Shown here: positions 1-8,639 of the stretch, piece by piece | Position numbering within the stretch: position 1 is the stretch's first letter | Layout of the letters: the number at the start of each line of letters is the position of its first letter | Source of the DNA: Pirellula staleyi DSM 6068 | GTDB taxonomy: Bacteria; Planctomycetota; Planctomycetia; Pirellulales; Pirellulaceae | Length of the DNA stretch: 53,546 bases | Assembly (NCBI GenBank): GCA_945875845.1 | Contig: CAMCMB010000048.1 | Coordinates: forward strand, 1-53,546 | Direction of reading: 5' to 3' | Program-made: the position numbers and the translations under genes | The notes under the pieces: model-generated | What the model was told of the DNA's origin: nothing | Seen by the model: the letters and a program-made list of their open reading frames with translations, nothing else | Database searches by the model: none

Positions 1-170
1 GCCGCGAGTTCTTGCAGGCGATTCTGGATCCAGATCCGCCGATGCTCGAAGGATTTGCCAGAAACCGGGTCGAAGCCACAGAGCCAAGCCCGACGCACGG
101 TTCTCTGGACGGCATGATAACAGCCAACTTCGTTGGGATCAAAGATATCGCGACGATTCTGCCTAGCCAT
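1..170 (-). CDS. REP-associated tyrosine transposase (RAYT/IS200-like), 5' part only, cut by window edge
   Basis: The minus strand from the ATG at 168-170 is open to the window edge and encodes 56 residues starting MARQNRRDIFDPNEVGCYH. From memory, this opening is characteristic of planctomycete transposases of the TnpA-REP/RAYT group, which have one HUH-tyrosine (Y1) domain and are linked to short palindromic repeats. The HUH motif and catalytic tyrosine would lie outside the window, so activity cannot be judged. The many palindromic repeats in this window give it a plausible context, but none can be assigned to it directly. Family assignment rests on the N-terminus only. Confidence 0.68.
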   Translation of the reverse strand, partial: MARQNRRDIFDPNEVGCYHAVQRTVRRAWLCGFDPVSGKSFEHRRIWIQNRLQELA

Positions 171-611
171 GGACAGAGCCCCTTTTCGAAAATGCCTAAC
201 GAAAAATGCAGCGCCACAAAACTTAGGTAAAAATCTAACAAAAACGAAATCGGTCTGCAAGCATAGCGAAAATAGATGGGTGGCCCCAGGAGCCGCCAGG
301 AGCGGGCCCCTCGATGGCGAGCGTAGTTCGTGCTGCGCGCACCTGACATATCGGATGATCCTTTGGAGGGGAAAGAGCGTTGGTGCATTCAAGCTAATCT
401 ACCCAATTCTTAGACAAACGAGAGCTTTCGAGGACGAAACCAACGCCGCGACCCGGTTTTTCCTTGGACAGCTTCATTGCTGCAAAACCAAAGCATCACC
501 GTCAAAAAAGCTATCCATATCGCCCTGAAGGAAGTTGCTAATTTTGGCCGCTCAATTGACAATGGCACTCGCCCAATTTGAACTCCTTGCTCACTAACCC
601 TCCGAGCAGTT
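171..611. other. intergenic, no gene recognised
   Basis: About 440 bases between the 5' end of the transposase on the minus strand and the ECF sigma gene on the plus strand. The short open frames here (for example plus-strand 133-528) overlap each other and have no protein-like composition. The region must hold the divergent promoters, but no promoter could be named with confidence. Confidence 0.5.
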
Positions 612-1160
612 ATGTCTGAAATCACGTTGATTTTATCGAGCTTGAAGTCAAGTAAAGGGGGGGCGTCCAATGATCTATTGCCCTTGGTCTACGAAGAATT
701 ACGTAAGTTGGCTGCGGCAAAGTTGGCCCATGAGAGAGTAGGGCAGACTTTGCAACCAACCGCGCTGGCGCACGAAGCATTTTTGCGGTTGGTTGATGCC
801 CCCTGTCAAAAAGATTGGGAATCTCGAAATCACTTTTTTGCGGCTGCCGCCGAGGCGATGCGGCGGATACTTGTCGAGGCTGCCAGACGCAAAAAATGCC
901 TCAAGCATGGCGGCGGTTTACAGCGGGAAGAACTGGCCGAGGTCGCTGTTCCCGATTCTGACGATCGATTGCTGGAGTTAGATGAGGCCATGCTTCGGTT
1001 AGCTGCGGAGGATCCGGTCGCGGCGCGGGTCATGGAGTTGCGGCATTTTGGTGGCCTGGGTCATGCTGGAATCGCTCTTGAGCTGGGCATCACAACTTAT
1101 CAGGCGAGACAAAAATGGAGTTACGCCAGAGCTTGGCTCCGTGAATACCTGACTGAATAA
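612..1160 (+). CDS. ECF-family RNA polymerase sigma factor (TIGR02999-like)
   Basis: A 182-residue cytoplasmic protein that should direct RNA polymerase to a specific promoter set. The sigma-2 region covers roughly residues 20-95, with LVYEELRKLA, the block TLQPTALAHEAFLRL typical of the planctomycete/acidobacterial TIGR02999 group, and then AMRRILVEAARR. The sigma-4 helix-turn-helix lies near residues 122-178 (ELDEAMLRLA, ARVMELRHFGGL, ELGITTYQARQKW). The length is normal for the group. The gene sits 90 bp upstream of a giant Ser/Thr kinase on the same strand. ECF sigma plus kinase pairs are a described planctomycete arrangement in which the kinase is thought to replace a classical anti-sigma factor. 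No anti-sigma gene is adjacent. Control by the kinase is inference. Confidence 0.92.
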   Translation: MSEITLILSSLKSSKGGASNDLLPLVYEELRKLAAAKLAHERVGQTLQPTALAHEAFLRLVDAPCQKDWESRNHFFAAAAEAMRRILVEAARRKKCLKHGGGLQREELAEVAVPDSDDRLLELDEAMLRLAAEDPVAARVMELRHFGGLGHAGIALELGITTYQARQKWSYARAWLREYLTE

Positions 1161-1250
1161 GAATTCTTTTTGATTTTTTTCGACAGGTTCACCCCGAAAT
1201 CTCGCATGAAATGGTGGCGAGCTCAATAACCCTCCACCAGGAATAATCCA

Positions 1251-4200
1251 ATGGAATGCAGCCCTGAAGAAATCCAGGAACTGTTTGTAAAACTGATTAG
1301 GTTCTCCCCTGCGGAGAGACCCGCGTTGCTCGATCGATACTGCGGCGAGAATCAGCCTATGCGGCGACGGGTAGCAGCGCTTCTAGAGGCCCACGACCAG
1401 GCGGATAGTTACTTGGACCAGCCGAACGCCTTTCTCCAATCTAAGATCGGGTTGGCACCTCCGGCCGATGTTGATGCATTAGGCCAACACATTCCGGCCG
1501 CCGATTCGAACGAGATTCCGGCAGTAGTTGGAGGTTCGGCTACCGTAGATTTTCGAAACGACGCAGTGGCGGGAATTGTCATTGCCGGGCGATACACCCT
1601 GCAAACAAAGATTGGCGAAGGAGGCATGGGGGAAGTTTGGGTGGCCAAGCAGTCGCAACCCATAAAACGCTCGGTCGCCATCAAACTCATCAAAGCCGGA
1701 ATGGACTCGAAAGCGGTGGTGGCCCGCTTTGAACAGGAACGCCAAGCCCTTGCGTTGATGGACCATCCAAATATCGCACGTGTCCTTGACGGTGGTCTAA
1801 CCCCGACCGGGCAACCGTTTTTCGTGATGGAGCTGGTAAAAGGCTTTCCCATCACCGAATACTGCGATCGGATGAAATTGCCACCAGAAAAAAGGCTCGA
1901 GCTCTTTATTCCTGTTTGCCAAGCGATTCAACACGCGCACCAGAAAGGCATCATCCATCGGGATATCAAACCATCCAATGTTCTAGTAGCCCTTTACGAC
2001 GACTTGCCGGTTCCCAAAGTTATCGATTTCGGCATTGCCAAGGCTACCGGTGGCGCGCTGACTGAGCATACGATCAGCACCGGTTTTGGAGGCGTCATCG
2101 GAACGCCCCAGTACATGAGCCCAGAACAGGCCACGTTAAATAATCTGGATGTTGATACACGCAGCGATGTCTACTCGCTGGGGGTCTTGCTCTATGAGCT
2201 ATTGACGGGTTCGCCCCCTTTCTCCCAGCAGGATTTGGAACAGCGAGGCGTGCTCGAGATCTTGCGGGTCGTGCGCGAAGATGAGCCACCACGTCCCAGC
2301 GTGAAACTCAGCAGTTCTGATCTTTTGCCAAGTCTTTCGGCAAACCGCGGTATGGAGCCGAGCAAGTTGGCAAAGCTGCTCCGCAGCGAACTCGACTGGA
2401 TCGTACTGAAAGCCTTAGAAAAGCAGCGAACGCGTCGCTACGAATCTGCCAGTGGATTTGCCGCAGATGTGAGTCGATATTTGGCCGGAGATCGCGTGCT
2501 GGCGCATCCGCCTAGCTTAAGCTACCAATTGCGAAAAGTGATCCATAGGAACCGACGTCTTCTGGTTGCTATGGGTTTGATCGCGGGAGCTATGATGCTA
2601 GGCCTAGCGTCTACGACTTGGCAAATGTTTCGTGCTGATGCCGAGGCAAACCGCGCCAATCTGGAAGCGGATCGAGCTAACCAAGAGGCGCTCGGCGCCG
2701 AGTTGGCTCGCGACGCGGCCGAGTCTACGTTGGTGGCAAGCTACTTTCGCCCGATCGGATATAACGAGCAGGCTGTAGATCCCGCTGAACTGGAGGTGTT
2801 TAAGGAAATTGCAGAACTCGATAATAATCGCCTTAAACTGCTGGTGATTTCGGCTGGGTTGAAAGATGGTCCTGTGGCAAAACGCGTTGCTCTTCGAGCT
2901 GATAATCTCGTCCAAGCGGTCGTTGGGTTGAGCTTAAAGCGCCGTGAGCAAGCGCTCACGATTTGCCGCGAAAAGCTATCCCTGTCAAACCTCGATCCAC
3001 AGATTCTTGCTGCGTCGTTGGTTTTGGTACAGGCTCTTGGCGATGAGTCAATGTCAGAGCCAACGAAAGAGGTGGGAAAGCAATCATCAATAGATGCGAT
3101 CACCTCCGCGCTTGCTGAAGGCGACCGGAATACGAATCTGCCTAACGCGTCGGATGCGGCTAGCAGAAGGTTGTTTGCTGCTGTCGAAAGGCTCGATCCG
3201 GCCTCGGTTGAAACCAACTTCGACCAACTGATAACTCCTCTCAAGCAAGTGAAGGCGGGTAATGAACTGCTAGGGATTTACTACGCCAAGAAACTATGGG
3301 AACGACTGCCCAGCAGCGCCGCCCCGCAGCAGTCCAAACTCATGGTTGAAATCAGCCGACTTGTCGCAAACTCAGAGGATCGGGATTTCTCGGAAGCACT
3401 CGCACAATTCTTGGGTATATACCGGCTCATGCTTACAGGAAAGATGGATTTTTTATACGCCGCAAGCGAATCCCTTTATCAATTGCCTACCCGAATGAAT
3501 TCACAGGAAGCAGACTTGGTCTACCAACTCTTGATGGAAAACTTAGGCGATACTGCTTCAGGTTATGGGGGATTTCCGATGGTAGGCGTTGGGCTGGCCG
3601 AGCTCGCGCCGCGATTGGATCGCGAGGCAGCTCGCACGCAGTTGGAAAAATTGGCCACTTTGATTACGGTTACTGAGAGTCCGTACGTCGCTGCCGATGC
3701 ACTGCAAGGAATAGCAGGTCTAGCGAAAGTTTTGGGACCGGAGGATTCGTTGCGCGCATATGATTTGCTGATCGCCAATGTGGGGAAAACCAACATCTCT
3801 TATGCGCTCCACGCTGTCTGGAACGTGATGAAGGAACGAGCGCCTCATCTCCCCCCCGCGGATGCCCAGCGTGGCTTTGAATCGATAGCTTCGGACCTTA
3901 ACATTTTTCAGCGGCGGAATCGAGAACCTGCAAAGTTCCGCAGACGCCAATCGTTTACGTGGGATGATGCCGTAGATATCTTTACCAGTGAAAGTGCGGA
4001 CGCCATGATTGCGGCCGAAGCTTTGGCCGCCTTGGCATCCGCTATCGATGCGGAGGAATTACCGAATTTGTGTAGGGAGCTTGAAAGTGACGTGCTCACA
4101 TTCAATGGAGTTCTACAGCTACAGCCTCAGGGTGTGGGAATATTGGCCGTTTTTGCTCCGTTCCTGGATGATGCAGCTTTTTCAGCTCAACTCGATCGGA

Positions 4201-5273
4201 TTCTTCTGCTTTATCAGCAGGCCCCAAACAAGGCGAACTTTATTGACCTGTTCGGTGTGTACTTTGATAAGATTGCGGCAAGGTTGACGCCCGCACATGC
4301 AGAGCGACTATTCGAAACGTTTATCCCTGGAATTGGTGTCGTTGAGAACAATTCTGGCTGGATGGCCATCGGCACCCACCGGGTTGTTGGTCCCGTCCTT
4401 TCGAAGCTAGCTTCCCGGTTGGACAAACCGGGGGCTCGTCGAGAGTTTGAGCGTCTCGCCGACTTGATTGCGCGGTCCCCAAGCGAAAATGAGGTCGCCG
4501 ATGCAACCCAGGTCCTTGTTGCTTTGGCTGTGATTCTGGACGAAGATTGCATCCAGAAGGCTTTCGATAGTCTCGTAAACAAGGATTCCTTAAATGCTTC
4601 GGACCCTAACTGTCTGACACTGCTAAGCAGAACGAATTCATCGCGTTTACTTTCGGGTTATGAGGCGATTTTAGGCAAGTCGGAGGTCGCCGACGCGGCA
4701 GCGCCACTTCTGGCTGAATTGGTCCAGCGCAACGAAATCGCGTACCTAAATCGAATCTCGGATAAGCTCTTCAAGATTTTCGATCAAGCCGAGAGTCAGG
4801 CTTCCGTTCAGGCGGCCTTTGATGCCCTGGAATTAATTCCTCGACAGGCGATGGGGCCGCATATTCAAGTGGGGATACGCAAGCGCGCTTTGGAGTTGGT
4901 GCAGGCTGGGAGCTACGACAGCAGTTTCCTACCGGTTCTGTTGAAGTATGTCGACTCGGTACCGCTGCTGAGTCATCTGTTGCTAGATCCAAGTCGCATT
5001 GGCGACCAATCGAGTTTTTTGGCGAGACTCGAAGCCATCGCATTTCCGGAATCGGTCACCAATCATCCTGCAACCACCGTAGCACCGGTAGAATCCGCGA
5101 GTCTCGTTATTGGGGGGGGAGGTTGGCCCAGCGGGGCTCAAGTCTCGTCCGAGCCTCCTCGTCGATTTCGAGTATTAGGCGACGCAGCGGCTTGGATTTC
5201 AAAAAAACATCCTGAAATCGATCTTGAGCGACCTTTTCGAGAAGTTTCTACTGTCCGTTCCGAATCGCGTTGA
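1251..5273 (+). CDS. giant transmembrane Ser/Thr protein kinase (PknB-type) with helical-repeat sensor region
   Basis: A 1340-residue protein with a Hanks-type kinase domain at about residues 110-415: glycine loop GEGGMG (122-127), catalytic-site Lys145 in VAIKLIK, HRD at 236-238, DFG at 259-261, and GTPQYMSPEQ. All key residues are present, so it should be active. One membrane segment follows at about 437-459 (LLVAMGLIAGAMMLGLAS), and after it comes a charged, Ala/Glu-rich helix. The remaining roughly 850 residues are predicted to be mostly helical, with degenerate units such as LAPRLDREAARTQLEKLATL and LASRLDKPGARREFERLADL that resemble HEAT/ARM-like repeats. With the kinase inside, this part would be extracytoplasmic. 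It probably works with the ECF sigma factor directly upstream. The ligand is unknown. Confidence 0.93.
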   Translation: MECSPEEIQELFVKLIRFSPAERPALLDRYCGENQPMRRRVAALLEAHDQADSYLDQPNAFLQSKIGLAPPADVDALGQHIPAADSNEIPAVVGGSATVDFRNDAVAGIVIAGRYTLQTKIGEGGMGEVWVAKQSQPIKRSVAIKLIKAGMDSKAVVARFEQERQALALMDHPNIARVLDGGLTPTGQPFFVMELVKGFPITEYCDRMKLPPEKRLELFIPVCQAIQHAHQKGIIHRDIKPSNVLVALYDDLPVPKVIDFGIAKATGGALTEHTISTGFGGVIGTPQYMSPEQATLNNLDVDTRSDVYSLGVLLYELLTGSPPFSQQDLEQRGVLEILRVVREDEPPRPSVKLSSSDLLPSLSANRGMEPSKLAKLLRSELDWIVLKALEKQRTRRYESASGFAADVSRYLAGDRVLAHPPSLSYQLRKVIHRNRRLLVAMGLIAGAMMLGLASTTWQMFRADAEANRANLEADRANQEALGAELARDAAESTLVASYFRPIGYNEQAVDPAELEVFKEIAELDNNRLKLLVISAGLKDGPVAKRVALRADNLVQAVVGLSLKRREQALTICREKLSLSNLDPQILAASLVLVQALGDESMSEPTKEVGKQSSIDAITSALAEGDRNTNLPNASDAASRRLFAAVERLDPASVETNFDQLITPLKQVKAGNELLGIYYAKKLWERLPSSAAPQQSKLMVEISRLVANSEDRDFSEALAQFLGIYRLMLTGKMDFLYAASESLYQLPTRMNSQEADLVYQLLMENLGDTASGYGGFPMVGVGLAELAPRLDREAARTQLEKLATLITVTESPYVAADALQGIAGLAKVLGPEDSLRAYDLLIANVGKTNISYALHAVWNVMKERAPHLPPADAQRGFESIASDLNIFQRRNREPAKFRRRQSFTWDDAVDIFTSESADAMIAAEALAALASAIDAEELPNLCRELESDVLTFNGVLQLQPQGVGILAVFAPFLDDAAFSAQLDRILLLYQQAPNKANFIDLFGVYFDKIAARLTPAHAERLFETFIPGIGVVENNSGWMAIGTHRVVGPVLSKLASRLDKPGARREFERLADLIARSPSENEVADATQVLVALAVILDEDCIQKAFDSLVNKDSLNASDPNCLTLLSRTNSSRLLSGYEAILGKSEVADAAAPLLAELVQRNEIAYLNRISDKLFKIFDQAESQASVQAAFDALELIPRQAMGPHIQVGIRKRALELVQAGSYDSSFLPVLLKYVDSVPLLSHLLLDPSRIGDQSSFLARLEAIAFPESVTNHPATTVAPVESASLVIGGGGWPSGAQVSSEPPRRFRVLGDAAAWISKKHPEIDLERPFREVSTVRSESR

Positions 5274-5375
5274 TCCAAGTTCCTCAATCGTCTGGCTAAT
5301 GTCCGACCACTAATTCAAGTTGTCCGTTGTTACACGAACGTTCCTTTCGCTTTGTTTACTCTGAATGGTTGTACT

Positions 5376-5915
5376 ATGATTCGATTACTTCTGCAAATTC
5401 CGCTGTTTGCTATTTTTTGTCTATCGATGCAAATTTCCATTGTTGCTCAGGACGATGTCGCCGCACTTAACAAGCAACTCGCCTTGCTGAAGCAAGAGAT
5501 TGATCTATTGAAGCGAGAAGTGGAGATACTGAAGAAGGAAAATGCTGTGCTAAAAAAGCCAAGCTCTGTTAGCAAGGGCGACGTTACGGCATCCACAGCT
5601 GGTGACGAAATAAACGGCATCATTTGGGAAATCTCATTTTTCAACAAGAGCGGTCTGTTGCTTCATTCAGGCAAGTTCCTTGCGGCTAATGGAAAAATTT
5701 ACGTGAAAGCAAATGAGGGATTAGTAAAGGAGATCGGAGTATTTAGTGAAAACGCTGATCGCTCCCGACTTGAAGTCACCGGACATGATAACCCAGCAGC
5801 CAACGGGACTTACAATTTTTTGCGAATCCAAAAGAATCCCCCCAGCTACGAAGGCAACTTTCGGAACAAGCAGGGGCAACAATTCCCGGTGAAAGTAAGG
5901 ATCGTCAAAGACTAG
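5376..5915 (+). CDS. small secreted coiled-coil protein of unknown function
   Basis: 179 residues from the ATG at 5376. The frame also opens with a TTG at 5352, but the ATG puts the signal peptide at the N-terminus (MIRLLLQIPLFAIFCLSM, cleavage near ISIVAQ). Next comes a leucine-heptad coiled coil (ALLKQEIDLLKREVEILKK), then a roughly 100-residue beta-rich C-terminal part starting GIIWEISFFNKSG. The coiled coil suggests oligomerisation in the periplasm. The family is not recognised. It lies 100 bp downstream of the kinase gene on the same strand and could be co-transcribed. Tandem and palindromic repeats follow its stop codon at once. Confidence 0.72.
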   Translation: MIRLLLQIPLFAIFCLSMQISIVAQDDVAALNKQLALLKQEIDLLKREVEILKKENAVLKKPSSVSKGDVTASTAGDEINGIIWEISFFNKSGLLLHSGKFLAANGKIYVKANEGLVKEIGVFSENADRSRLEVTGHDNPAANGTYNFLRIQKNPPSYEGNFRNKQGQQFPVKVRIVKD

Positions 5916-5916
5916 C

Positions 5917-5958
5917 GGTGGAATTTCCTGGGGGCACGGTGGAATTTCCTGGGGGCAC
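5917..5958. repeat. perfect tandem duplication, 2 x 21 bp
   Basis: Two identical 21-bp units (5917-5937 and 5938-5958), each containing ggaatttcctgggggcac, begin one base after the stop codon of the coiled-coil protein gene. Exact identity suggests a recent duplication. The remaining 567 bases to panB (5960-6526) hold the family-G palindromes described next and no recognisable gene. Confidence 0.85.
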
Positions 5959-6101
5959 ACCACTTCGAAATTTTCCAGGAAGAATCCCGTACGATTTGAT
6001 TGGTTCAAAGGTGCTGTGTCCGGATACGACAGTGCAACCAGGTCAATGCATCGCGACTTCGAAGTCGTACCTGGTCCACTATGTCCCGTTACCAGGTCGA
6101 C

Positions 6102-6219
6102 TCTATTGTAGAACGATTGTCCCAATCGTTTATCTATTGTAGAACGATTGTCCCAATCGTTTATCTGTAGTGAAGTTTGTACCTGCTTCAGAAACAGTTG
6201 AGGACAACTGTTCTACAAT
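6102..6219. repeat. palindromic repeat family G: two direct 31-bp copies and one inverted copy
   Basis: Two adjacent identical 31-bp units occupy 6102-6132 and 6133-6163. Each contains attgtagaac followed by the hairpin acgattg-tcc-caatcgt. A third, inverted and diverged copy lies at 6193-6219, with hairpin acagttg-agga-caactgt and then tctacaat, the reverse complement of the start of the first copies. The layout resembles bacterial REP/BIME elements (short palindromes in head-to-tail and head-to-head groups). Confidence 0.8.
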
Positions 6220-6526
6220 GAACATATCGTGTCGCAGCAAAGGAGCACATTGCAGGGACACAACGGTTTCATTTTTGGGGCAGGCATTCCCACTTGCAGG
6301 TATTCCCGACACGAGACACTTTTTAGAATTGGGCAACTCGAGCGTCGCTTAGACTCTTTTTCGGATAACCGCACCAAGAAAGTTCAAGTCTTGGCTTGGA
6401 CCGAAACCAAGGAACAGATCGAATGGAAGTTTTTTCGATAAGAGATGCCGGAAATCGATATGGCAGCTACACTTTTGATTGGCACCTTTAAGTCCTTAAA
6501 TCCCTCCGAACACACCTGACCGGCCC

Positions 6527-7315
6527 ATGAATGATCGCGTTACCGTCAAGACCCTTCAATCGATGAAGAAAAAAGGGGCGAAGATATCGATGCTGACCGC
6601 ATACGATTACCCTACCGCCAAGATGCTTGACGCCGCAAATGTCGATTGCATTCTGGTAGGGGACTCACTTGGCATGGTCGTTCAAGGCAAAACGACCACC
6701 ATTCCAGTAACGCTCGACGAAATGATCTATCACGGCGAAATCGTCGCTAGGGCAACCGCGCACGCCATGGTCATCGTCGACTTGCCATTCCCTGTCGGGC
6801 AGTTGAGCATTGCTCACACCGTCGAATCCGCGGCGACGATCATGAAGCGAACGCAGTGCCAGGCGGTCAAGATGGAAGGTGGGCATCAGCAAGCCAGCGC
6901 GATTCGGGCCATGGTGGACGCAGGTATCCCTACCATCGCTCACATCGGGTTACGGCCACAAAGCGTACACGCACTGGGCGGCTATCGTGTGCAACGCGAT
7001 GCGGAACAGTTGATGAACGATGCGAAAGCAGCCCAAGAAGCAGGCGCATTTTGCATTTTGATCGAATGTGTCCCACCCGAACTTGCTAAACAAGCCACCG
7101 AGATGCTGAGTGTACCCACCATCGGGATTGGGGCAGGGCCATTTTGCGATGGGCAAGTGCTGGTAACGAACGACATGCTTGGCTGGAACAGCGGTTACGT
7201 CCCGAAATTTGTTCGCCAATACGCCGATTTAAAGAACGCGGCGGAACAAGCGGTCACGCGATTTCGCGACGATGTCCAAAAAGGGATTTTCCCAAGTGCA
7301 GACGAGTCGTTTTAG
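6527..7315 (+). CDS. panB: 3-methyl-2-oxobutanoate hydroxymethyltransferase
   Basis: A 262-residue cytoplasmic enzyme that transfers a hydroxymethyl group from 5,10-methylene-tetrahydrofolate to 3-methyl-2-oxobutanoate to make ketopantoate, the first committed step of pantothenate and CoA synthesis. It is a TIM barrel of standard length. Visible markers are MLTAYDYPTAKMLD near residue 22, the metal/substrate motif GDSLGMVVQG with Asp46-Ser47, PVTLDEMIYH, and the catalytic-type Glu180 in LIECVPPELA, then IGIGAG and DMLGW. No other pantothenate gene is adjacent, so panB stands alone here. Downstream is a secreted esterase with no obvious link. Confidence 0.96.
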   Translation: MNDRVTVKTLQSMKKKGAKISMLTAYDYPTAKMLDAANVDCILVGDSLGMVVQGKTTTIPVTLDEMIYHGEIVARATAHAMVIVDLPFPVGQLSIAHTVESAATIMKRTQCQAVKMEGGHQQASAIRAMVDAGIPTIAHIGLRPQSVHALGGYRVQRDAEQLMNDAKAAQEAGAFCILIECVPPELAKQATEMLSVPTIGIGAGPFCDGQVLVTNDMLGWNSGYVPKFVRQYADLKNAAEQAVTRFRDDVQKGIFPSADESF

Positions 7316-7417
7316 AGGAATTTGCGAGCGTGAACATCGAAACGCAGTCTCGAACGAGCATTCTGGACAAGCCTGACAAAAGCTTTGTTACCTAACATTT
7401 ATTGAATAACGAGATCT

Positions 7418-8332
7418 ATGAACCAATCACCCTCACTTTCAATCTTGTTCCATTTTCTGGCGATTGTTTGCTTCGCTTGCATCGACGCGCCGATGTTCGC
7501 CGCAGATCCGCAGGTCATTGCAGTTTGGCCAGCCAAGGCGCCCGGAGAAGCGGCAGATGCTCCCGCCGAATCGGAGGTCACCGAAGGCGGACCGAAAATG
7601 GTTGCCGGGAAAAAGATCTACTTACTCACCAACGTTTCCAAGCCTGAACTGGCAATCTACAAGCCGGAGCCTGCGAACGACACGGGTGCTTCGGTCATTA
7701 TCTGCCCAGGCGGCGGGCATCGATTGCTGGCCTACGATCTGGAAGGCACCGAGGTCGCTCAGTGGCTTAACTCCATCGGCATCACAGGCATTGTTCTCAA
7801 ATATCGCGTTCCAACGCGAACCCCCGACTTCAAATGCCTTGCCGCGCTGCAAGACGTTCAACGTGCGATCAGCGTCGTTCGGGCTCGCGCGAAAGACTTG
7901 GGATTGGACCCATCCCGCATTGGTGTTTTGGGTTTTTCAGCCGGAGGTGAAGTGGCTGCTCGGGCTACGCTCCAATTCAAAGATCGCAAGTACGAAGCTA
8001 TCGATTCAAGCGACGAGGTATCCTGTCGCCCTGATTTTTCGCTGCTGATCTACCCGGCTTATTTGGTCGGCAAAGACAATGCACTGCTGGAAGAACTCAA
8101 ACCAACTGCGGATACGCCTCAAACACTGATGATCCATGCCTGGGATGATCCCGTTACCCCATTAAGCAGCCTGTGTCTCGCGACCGAAATGAAGAAGGCC
8201 GGCGTTTCCTGCGAGTTGCACCTGTTTGCGAAAGGCGGACATGGATACGGTTTGCGACATGTCGATGGAATGCCAGTTACGGATTGGCCAACGCAAGCTT
8301 CCGCTTGGTTGAGCAAAATCGCCCCGAAATAG
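7418..8332 (+). CDS. secreted alpha/beta-hydrolase, esterase/acetylxylan-esterase type
   Basis: A 304-residue protein with an N-terminal signal peptide (hydrophobic stretch SILFHFLAIVCFACI, cleavage near MFAAD). The oxyanion-loop motif is CPGGGH. The nucleophile elbow is GFSAGG with Ser174, the acid is probably in HAWDDPVT and the base is His in KGGHGYGLR. This is the BD-FAE/acetyl-xylan-esterase-like branch of alpha/beta hydrolases common in planctomycete polysaccharide breakdown. The substrate is probably an acetyl or feruloyl ester on a glycan, but this is inferred from family and export only. It starts about 100 bp after panB and is followed by repeat-rich intergenic DNA. Confidence 0.88.
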   Translation: MNQSPSLSILFHFLAIVCFACIDAPMFAADPQVIAVWPAKAPGEAADAPAESEVTEGGPKMVAGKKIYLLTNVSKPELAIYKPEPANDTGASVIICPGGGHRLLAYDLEGTEVAQWLNSIGITGIVLKYRVPTRTPDFKCLAALQDVQRAISVVRARAKDLGLDPSRIGVLGFSAGGEVAARATLQFKDRKYEAIDSSDEVSCRPDFSLLIYPAYLVGKDNALLEELKPTADTPQTLMIHAWDDPVTPLSSLCLATEMKKAGVSCELHLFAKGGHGYGLRHVDGMPVTDWPTQASAWLSKIAPK

Positions 8333-8402
8333 TAAGGATCGGGCCGCACTTTTTCGCTACTCCACGCCGAACGCTGGCAGATGAATTAGGTACGCGTGCT
8401 GC

Positions 8403-8438
8403 TCGTACTCGTACTCGTACTCGTACTCGTACTCGTAC
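8403..8438. repeat. hexanucleotide microsatellite, six perfect tcgtac units
   Basis: Six perfect copies of tcgtac (8403-8438), followed by one degenerate unit (tcgtgc). They lie between the esterase stop codon and the first family-A palindrome. The unit nearly equals its own reverse complement shifted, so both strands read similarly. Copy number is probably variable between strains. Confidence 0.9.
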
Positions 8439-8442
8439 TCGT

Positions 8443-8639
8443 GCGGTTTTTCCGTAAACCGGACGCTAGCCGCTTGTTGATTCAGTGAAGTCCTTATTGG
8501 TTAAGGGCGGTATGACGGACTTCCAAGTCCGTCCATGGGGAATTCGACGGACTAGGAAGTCCGTCGTACCATTAAAACAACAAGCCGCTAGCACCCGGTT
8601 TTTCCGTAAACCGGACGCTAGCGATTTCCGCCTGATTGG
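8443..8639. repeat. palindromic repeat family A, two copies split by a MITE
   Basis: Copy A1 is at about 8443-8469 and copy A2 at about 8587-8639. Each has the hairpin ccggttt-ttccgt-aaaccgg followed by acgctagc; A2 then continues with a tttccgcctgattgg tail. The 117-bp element 8470-8586 sits exactly between them. Related copies occur near 28441-28502 and 37085-37140. Bases 8333-8792 hold no recognisable gene. Confidence 0.8.
8470..8586. mobile_element. 117-bp MITE-like element, copy 1, with 5-bp target duplication gctag
   Basis: Ends are ccgcttgttg and caacaagcc, nearly perfect inverted repeats. The interior carries the perfect palindrome acggacttccaagtccgt and a second, inverted version of it near the right end. 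The bases directly outside are gctag on both sides (8465-8469 and 8587-8591). A second copy of the same length, with about eight differences by eye, lies at 15676-15792 with a different flanking 5-bp repeat. It contains no open frame, so it must be moved by a transposase encoded elsewhere. Confidence 0.82.

Noticed and set aside
8470-8586. Moving of the 117-bp element by the RAYT-like transposase at the left edge
   Set aside because: Y1/HUH transposases do not produce target-site duplications, but both copies have 5-bp duplications. A DDE transposase elsewhere is more likely.
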